Part shown: one piece after another, positions 32,178 to 36,594 of the stretch
Layout: every line of letters begins with the position of its first letter
How positions within the stretch are numbered: position 1 is the first letter of the stretch
Assembly: GCA_949295025.1 (NCBI GenBank)
Contig: CASFJK010000007.1
Location: 128,402-164,995 of the forward strand
Direction of reading: 5' to 3'
DNA length: 36,594 bases
DNA from: an uncultured Pseudomonadota bacterium
GTDB lineage: Bacteria; Pseudomonadota; Alphaproteobacteria; RF32; CAG-239
Notes under the pieces: generated by a model
Told to the model about the DNA's origin: nothing
The model's input: only the letters and a program-made list of their open reading frames with translations
The model's database searches: none
Made by a program: the position numbers and the translations under genes

Positions 32178-34874
32178 TTAATCTGCAAAACCCTTAATCA
32201 CTTTTGCAAGTTCGTCTTCAGTCAAAATCTCAGGTAAGACCATACCATCCGGAACACTGCGACTGAAGATGATATAAAACGGCAAACCGGAGCGCCCGAA
32301 CTGGCGCATAAATTCCAGCACCTTGCGGTCATAATCGGTCCAATCGACATCAATATATTTCACCTTGTAAAACTTAGCCAATTCTTCTATTTTGTTGTTA
32401 TCAAATACTGTCACTTCATTAAACTTGCAAGTCAGGCACCAATCAGCCCCCACACGCACAATCACGATATTTCCTTCTTTCAAATAGGCATCAATCTGCG
32501 CGCGGTCTATTTTCACCTCTTTGGTCAGAGCCACTTCTGCCATATGGATTTTGAAGGCTTTGTCTGCCTGATACAAACACCCTATTGTTACCATAAGCAA
32601 CAAGATGCTAATCACGCGACGAACAAGCTTTTTAGCTCCTTGAATAACTGCGATATCTTCGTTTTGATTTTCGATTGAATCTAAAATTTTGCGCCGCATA
32701 TAAAACATGAGCAAGAAGAAAAGCAATCCTGCTCCCACCCACAAAACCGTATGCCAATCGGTTTGTGCTTGTAAAATGGAGAGCAACCAAATAATGGTCA
32801 AAAAAAGCATCAAAATCATAAAAGCACTAAGCTTCTGCATCCATGGTCCTGGTTTGGGCATCAATTCGCCTAGGTTGGGATGAACCGCCAAAAGCAGATA
32901 TGGCATTGCCAAACCAAAACCTACCACCGGCAACAAAATGATAATATCAGTCATTGTTCCGGCAAGCGCAAAACCCAATGTTGTTCCAAGATATGGCGCC
33001 GTACAAGGTGTGGCAACCAGAACTATAAACAAACCAGCCAAAATATTTATAAAATTATCTTGTCTTGGATCTTTATTTTTTAAACGTTTCAAAATAAATT
33101 CAGGGGTTTTTATATCAATAAGCCCAAAAATTTGCGCCATAAAAAACACCATCACAATTGCCATTGCAACTAAGAAATATGGATTTTGAAATTGCATTCC
33201 CCAACCAATGGCCACATCGGCGGCTTTTAGAGCGCAAAGCACGGCAGTCAAAAGGGCAAACGCCAGCATGATGCCCAATGCCGTATAAGCAAAACTCTTA
33301 CGAACAGCTTTTTCTTCCATGGCCCCATAGCGAGTTAAAGTTAAAAACTTCAAGGATAAGACCGGAAAAACGCAAGGCATCAAGTTGAGGATAACCCCGC
33401 CGGCAAAAGCCATAATAATCAGCATAATAGAAAGTGTCGGCTTATTTGTGTCAAAAATTGAAGCCTTTTGAGGAATAATCGTTGTTCTAAATGTATTAAA
33501 TGCATTTATACCAACTGTTAAAGTCAAATTTTTTCCAATAATATTATCTTGCTTATTTTTTACATTCAATCTTGCAATAATTTCGTCACCATTCAATGTA
33601 ATTTTGGGTCGGGTCAACAAAATTCCATCAGCTGAATCTACAAACACTTTAACCTTTTCCGGACTTTTAGTTGTTTCTAAAACAATTCGCAAAGTTTGTG
33701 TCCCGTCAATATCTTCATCTACCACGGTCTTTATTATTTTAACAACTTCATCATGCGGTTTTGGCAAATTATTATATGTTCTTTCAATAAAACTACTCAA
33801 TCCTGATTTTAGATAATTTTCACCAACCCCTAAATTCAATTCTGGCTCAAAGCTCACGGAATGACATTGATTTTCGCCACAAATATTTGCTTCAACATGC
33901 GCTTTAAGAGACAATGGTTTGCTTTTATCTTTCAGAGTTATGAGAACCGGAATAGCCACATCTCCAACATAGCCAATTATATTATCATCACTATTATCAA
34001 TAATACGTGTTGGAATTGGCCATAAAATTTCAGCTGTCTCAACATTTTCAGAACCGATAACATTTAACTTTGGCGGCAAAATATTTTTTTCTGGGCTCCA
34101 AAGCAACATATAACCTTTTTTCAAACGAAAATCTAAAATAGCATGAATTTTTTCACTATTAACTGAAACCTCATTGGTCGCTAAACGCAAATCACCCCAT
34201 GGACTTTGCTGCCACTTACCGATTCCCTTTTTCCCGGTAAATGGATTATCATACACAATTCCATAGAAAAATAACTTATTCCATTCAAGTTCTTGAGCTA
34301 ATGCAGACAAGCGGAAAAATCCTTGCAAATCTTCACGTTCTTGCTGCAATTTTTTCTTATAATAAAGTTCCATGGCTTCAAAGTCGCGAGGATTATTTCC
34401 ATAACTGAGAACTTTTTTAAAATCATGAATAATTAAAGGCTTATCATTACCTGTATCAACATATTCCCATGTTTTTGGTAAATCATAATCTTTTTCCTCC
34501 ACTTGCAATGGTGGTGGAGGCGGAACCAAAATTTTTTCTTTTATCTCGGCATATTTATTTTTTAAGAAGCGATAAAACTTCACTCTGGCACGAATATCAT
34601 CAACTTTTTCTTCTTGTTCTGTTTCATTGAGCTCGGGATATTTTTTTTGAACATCCGGCAGAATATCTCCATCTATAGCCTCTCCTGGATATTTTTGCTC
34701 AAAATAAGCATAATTGCTCAAAACATGCTCTAATTGCTGATATAAGTTGACTTCTTTATCCTCCTCTTCTTCATCAGGCAAAAAATCATACACAACTTTT
34801 TGCTGATTTTCTGCCGCTACAGCAGATGAAACCAAACTCAACAACAAAGTACAAAGAAAAATAAATTTATTCAT
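32178..34874 (-). CDS. dsbD: DsbD/ScsB-type protein-disulfide reductase
   Basis: This 898-residue inner-membrane protein carries electrons from cytoplasmic thioredoxin to periplasmic disulfide partners. A signal peptide (about residues 1-20) leads into an unusually long periplasmic part. It begins with a very acidic stretch ('FLPDEEEEDKEV') and ends with a DsbD-alpha-like domain near residues 200-480. The membrane domain has the redox pair C501 ('LMPCVFPVLS') and C624 ('ATPCTAPYLG'). The C-terminal thioredoxin domain has WCLTC with C813 and C816. It is well above the usual DsbD length, and the extra sequence is at the N-terminus. trxB at 6160 would feed its electron source. The start lacks a Shine-Dalgarno sequence. 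The gene is divergent from yqgE. Confidence 0.9.
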   Translation of the reverse strand: MNKFIFLCTLLLSLVSSAVAAENQQKVVYDFLPDEEEEDKEVNLYQQLEHVLSNYAYFEQKYPGEAIDGDILPDVQKKYPELNETEQEEKVDDIRARVKFYRFLKNKYAEIKEKILVPPPPPLQVEEKDYDLPKTWEYVDTGNDKPLIIHDFKKVLSYGNNPRDFEAMELYYKKKLQQEREDLQGFFRLSALAQELEWNKLFFYGIVYDNPFTGKKGIGKWQQSPWGDLRLATNEVSVNSEKIHAILDFRLKKGYMLLWSPEKNILPPKLNVIGSENVETAEILWPIPTRIIDNSDDNIIGYVGDVAIPVLITLKDKSKPLSLKAHVEANICGENQCHSVSFEPELNLGVGENYLKSGLSSFIERTYNNLPKPHDEVVKIIKTVVDEDIDGTQTLRIVLETTKSPEKVKVFVDSADGILLTRPKITLNGDEIIARLNVKNKQDNIIGKNLTLTVGINAFNTFRTTIIPQKASIFDTNKPTLSIMLIIMAFAGGVILNLMPCVFPVLSLKFLTLTRYGAMEEKAVRKSFAYTALGIMLAFALLTAVLCALKAADVAIGWGMQFQNPYFLVAMAIVMVFFMAQIFGLIDIKTPEFILKRLKNKDPRQDNFINILAGLFIVLVATPCTAPYLGTTLGFALAGTMTDIIILLPVVGFGLAMPYLLLAVHPNLGELMPKPGPWMQKLSAFMILMLFLTIIWLLSILQAQTDWHTVLWVGAGLLFFLLMFYMRRKILDSIENQNEDIAVIQGAKKLVRRVISILLLMVTIGCLYQADKAFKIHMAEVALTKEVKIDRAQIDAYLKEGNIVIVRVGADWCLTCKFNEVTVFDNNKIEELAKFYKVKYIDVDWTDYDRKVLEFMRQFGRSGLPFYIIFSRSVPDGMVLPEILTEDELAKVIKGFAD

Positions 34875-34916
34875 TTAAAATACCGCAACTAGTGAATTTT
34901 TGTTTTCATAATACTA

Positions 34917-34933
34917 TATAATATGATATCATA
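34917..34933. promoter_or_regulatory. yqgE -10 element joined to a perfect 12-base palindrome
   Basis: TATAAT (34917-34922) is followed at once, sharing its last base, by TATGATATCATA (34922-34933), a perfect palindrome at the expected transcription start. It could be an operator in the divergent dsbD/yqgE control region. The -35 box is not clear. Confidence 0.4.
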
Positions 34934-34976
34934 CAAGTTAGTGTTTAAGTCTAAGAACAATATAATAGGTGTTGGA

Positions 34977-35543
34977 ATGAAAGACAAGACAGATTTTTTA
35001 ACCGGAAAATGCCTCGTTGCCATGCCCAATATGACAGACGAAAATTTTGCTAAAACGCTGATTTACATTTGCTCACACAGCAAAGACGGCGCCATGGGTT
35101 TTATTCTCAATAAAAAAATAAAAGAATTCTCATTTGCAGATTTGGCAACCCAACTACCAATCAATCCCATCCAACCGATAGCACCTTTAGATTTGCATCA
35201 AGGCGGCCCTTTGGAAAAGATTCGCGGCTTTGTTTTACATACAACCGATTATGTAAAAAATGACACTTTAATTATTGATGAAAACATAGCTATCTCTTCT
35301 TCTATAGATATTTTAACTGATATTGCTTTTGGCATCGGCCCTAAAGACAATTTAATAGCTTTAGGCTATAGCAGTTGGAAAGCGGAACAACTGGAAAGTG
35401 AAATCAAAAACAATAATTGGCTGATTATATCACCAAATACAGAACTTGTTTTTAGAACCAAAGACGAAGACAAATGGCAAAAAGCCATAGATGAAATCGG
35501 CATCGACATTAATCGCTTATCCTACACTCTAGGACATGCATAA
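34977..35543 (+). CDS. yqgE: YqgE/AlgH family protein
   Basis: A 188-residue protein of the YqgE/AlgH family (UPF0301), whose function is not firmly known. Family marks include 'FLTGKCLVAMPNMTDENFAKTLIYICSHSKDGAMGFILNK'-type N-terminal sequence, 'LHQGGPLEKIRGFVLH' and 'LIALGYSSWKAEQLESEIKNNNWL'. The frame is open from 34923, but that ATG lies inside the -10/start region. The ATG at 34977 has AGGTG six to seven bases upstream, and MKDKTDFLTGK is the usual start. It is transcribed divergently from dsbD and is probably monocistronic. Confidence 0.95.
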   Translation: MKDKTDFLTGKCLVAMPNMTDENFAKTLIYICSHSKDGAMGFILNKKIKEFSFADLATQLPINPIQPIAPLDLHQGGPLEKIRGFVLHTTDYVKNDTLIIDENIAISSSIDILTDIAFGIGPKDNLIALGYSSWKAEQLESEIKNNNWLIISPNTELVFRTKDEDKWQKAIDEIGIDINRLSYTLGHA

Positions 35544-35667
35544 AACCACAAAAAGATGACACTTTTATGAAATTTTGGTGGATTTTCTATATTTAGGTTG
35601 AAATTTATCAAAAAAACACGTATCATAAATAATGTACTGTAAAGTATTATTTTTATGAGGTGTGTGA

Positions 35668-36054
35668 ATGATAAAATTTTCTCTGACTGCAATTTATGCA
35701 GTATGTTTTGCTGTACTGATTTGTCCGGCAAAACAAGCTTGGTCCGCAGGAACTTCTGCTAATCTAGACGTTTCTGTATATTCTCATATTGTGAGCTTTA
35801 GTTCAGACGATTCGCAATCTTATCAAATTGCCAAATCCACCTTTTTGCCCGATCGTTATGATGACCTTGGTTTATCAAGTTATGATAGTCTAGATAGCAA
35901 TTATAATGACAAGAGTTGCGAAAGCTATACACTCACCTCATGTCCTTCAGGTGCCAAATGTGAAAGATGTCCTTTCAATTTCAAACTATTTCGAATTTAT
36001 GCCTGTTCTGATCCATACATTTTAAATGCTGTGTGGCTTGCACCAATAAAATAA
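35668..36054 (+). CDS. cysteine-rich secreted protein, upstream frame
   Basis: A 128-codon ORF with a signal peptide (MIKFSLTAIYAVCFAVLICPAKQAWSA) and GAGG seven bases before the ATG. The mature part is polar, then cysteine-rich: 'CESYTLTSCPSGAKCERCP' and 'YACSDPYILN'. The pattern C-x-x-Y-x-L-x-x-CPSG-x-x-C-x-x-C continues in the overlapping -1 frame (open from 36012 to 36377). The last eight residues of this ORF (AVWLAPIK) look unlike the family. An in-frame heptamer T_TTA_AAT at 36021-36027 sits where the frames should join. The full product would then be about 236 residues. Either the ribosome shifts frame here, or a base is missing through mutation or sequencing error. The function is unknown; it is likely a surface or secreted protein. 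Confidence 0.75.
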   Translation: MIKFSLTAIYAVCFAVLICPAKQAWSAGTSANLDVSVYSHIVSFSSDDSQSYQIAKSTFLPDRYDDLGLSSYDSLDSNYNDKSCESYTLTSCPSGAKCERCPFNFKLFRIYACSDPYILNAVWLAPIK

Positions 36055-36377
36055 CATCCAAACCCGCCAATGCCGAATATATTTATGAAAATTGTACTGA
36101 CGGCGATGGCACACATCAAATTCAAGTTGGATGGAAATGTATCGATGGTTTCCATGAAAATGGCGAAACCTGTGAAAAAGACTGTATCGTCAACAACTGC
36201 TCCGGTTACGATTTGGCTGAATGTCCAAGTGGATATACTTGCGATGAATGCACTAAAACTGCAGCAAATTGTTCTACAAACGGTACTTCTTATAAAATTC
36301 TAGGTTGTCCGGTTGGTCAACTCGATTTGAACAATTATTGGTGTGACGGTGCTTTGAAGTGCTGGTTACAACAATAA
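36012..36377 (+). CDS. cysteine-rich secreted protein, downstream frame (continuation)
   Basis: This frame is open from 36012 and contains no ATG. The only candidate start is GTG at 36033, with no Shine-Dalgarno sequence, no signal peptide and no promoter. It encodes 'KCCVACTNKITSKPANAEY', then 'GWKCIDGFHENGETCEKDC', 'CSGYDLAECPSGYTCDECTK' and 'GCPVGQLDLNNYWCDG'. These are the same kind of cysteine-rich repeats as in the upstream frame, so it reads as the second half of that protein. It is best treated as the continuation reached by a -1 shift at 36021-36027. If the shift does not happen, this half is a pseudogene fragment. Confidence 0.6.
   Translation, partial: SIHFKCCVACTNKITSKPANAEYIYENCTDGDGTHQIQVGWKCIDGFHENGETCEKDCIVNNCSGYDLAECPSGYTCDECTKTAANCSTNGTSYKILGCPVGQLDLNNYWCDGALKCWLQQ
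36021..36027 (+). other. in-phase U_UUA_AAU slippery heptamer
   Basis: In the frame of the 35668 ORF the codons are ATT TTA AAT, which gives X_XXY_YYZ with X=T, Y=A, Z=T. A one-base backward slip lets both tRNAs re-pair with TTT and AAA, and the next codon is TGC in the frame that is open to 36377. No convincing downstream hairpin or pseudoknot is visible by eye. Confidence 0.45.
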
Positions 36378-36394
36378 AAAAAAGGAGAAAGAAA

Positions 36395-36594
36395 ATGAAT
36401 AAAACTCATCAAAACATATTCGGAGCAAGTCTCGCGCTCGCGACTTTCTCCTTTACCTATAATACTTACGCGCAAACTTGCATCACTCCTCCGACTTGTG
36501 AAACTTTAGGTTACAAAATGACAGAAGCTGAATGTGAGGGACATAGTTTTTTAAAATGTCCTTTTGATGCAAATATCGGATATTGTGATTTGGG
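36395..36594 (+). CDS. cysteine-rich secreted protein, truncated by the window end
   Basis: The ATG at 36395 follows AAGGAG by seven bases. The frame is open to the end of the window (66 full codons). A signal peptide of about 27 residues ends 'TYNTYAQT'. The mature part shows 'CITPPTCETLGYKMTEAEC' and 'FLKCPFDANIGYCDL', again a cysteine-rich pattern with a CPF motif like the gene upstream. It lies 17 bases after the preceding stop codon, so the two form a tandem, probably cotranscribed. The function is unknown. Confidence 0.75.
   Translation, partial: MNKTHQNIFGASLALATFSFTYNTYAQTCITPPTCETLGYKMTEAECEGHSFLKCPFDANIGYCDL

Noticed and set aside
34923-34976. Longer N-terminus for YqgE
   Set aside because: The upstream ATG lies in the -10/transcription start region, and the internal ATG has the ribosome site and the family start.
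1-36594. tRNA, rRNA, CRISPR repeats and insertion sequences
   Set aside because: None was seen by eye on either strand. A covariance-model scan would be needed to exclude small RNAs fully.

Overview
This AT-rich window comes from a Gram-negative bacterium, most likely an Alphaproteobacterium of a small-genome, host-associated (gut-type) lineage. That placement is inference. It rests on the minus-strand rpoD / dnaG / yqeY order, the HAE1-type RND pump, a DsbD-type reductase, ElbB, YqgE, and cysteine-rich secreted proteins of a kind I associate with uncultured gut Alphaproteobacteria. I see no tRNA, rRNA, CRISPR array, insertion sequence or integrase.

Layout. 1-4982 (minus): start of rpoD, dnaG, yqeY, a DUF4105 envelope protein and a DUF3015 exported protein. 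5089-8775 (plus): greA, an acyl-carrier-protein-like protein without the carrier serine, trxB, and a large helical protein of unknown function. 8984-12104 (minus): a complete MacA/MacB-type ABC export operon of three overlapping genes. 12303-13897: three unrecognised genes. 14122-17851 (plus): a conserved but poorly understood trio (retropepsin-like lipoprotein, inactive transglutaminase with seven membrane helices, RimK-related ATP-grasp ligase) followed by a cyclophilin. 17920-22226: a structured leader with two divergent paralogues, a small P-loop kinase, a PcfJ-like/leucine-rich-repeat protein and a small companion. 22279-27476 (minus): an AcrAB-type RND pump and elbB. 27578-31315 (plus): an M16 protease, ispH, an AlbA_2-domain protein and rnhA. 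31312-34874: two small membrane proteins and the dsbD-like gene. 34977-36594 (plus): yqgE, then tandem cysteine-rich secreted proteins; the first of these is split over two frames at an in-phase U_UUA_AAU heptamer.

Two things run through the window. Most recognisable housekeeping genes have a clear Shine-Dalgarno sequence. Nine unrecognised or lineage-specific genes have none: they start after a purely A/T leader, usually as TTATGGA, and seven of the nine have Asp or Glu at position 2. Also, nearly every transcription unit ends in a strong intrinsic terminator, often placed to serve both strands between convergent genes.

The most useful leads are the possible -1 frameshift at 36021-36027, the A/T-leader gene class, the structured leader with a ten-codon ORF at 17949-18060, the PcfJ-like/LRR fusion, and the retropepsin/transglutaminase/ligase trio.
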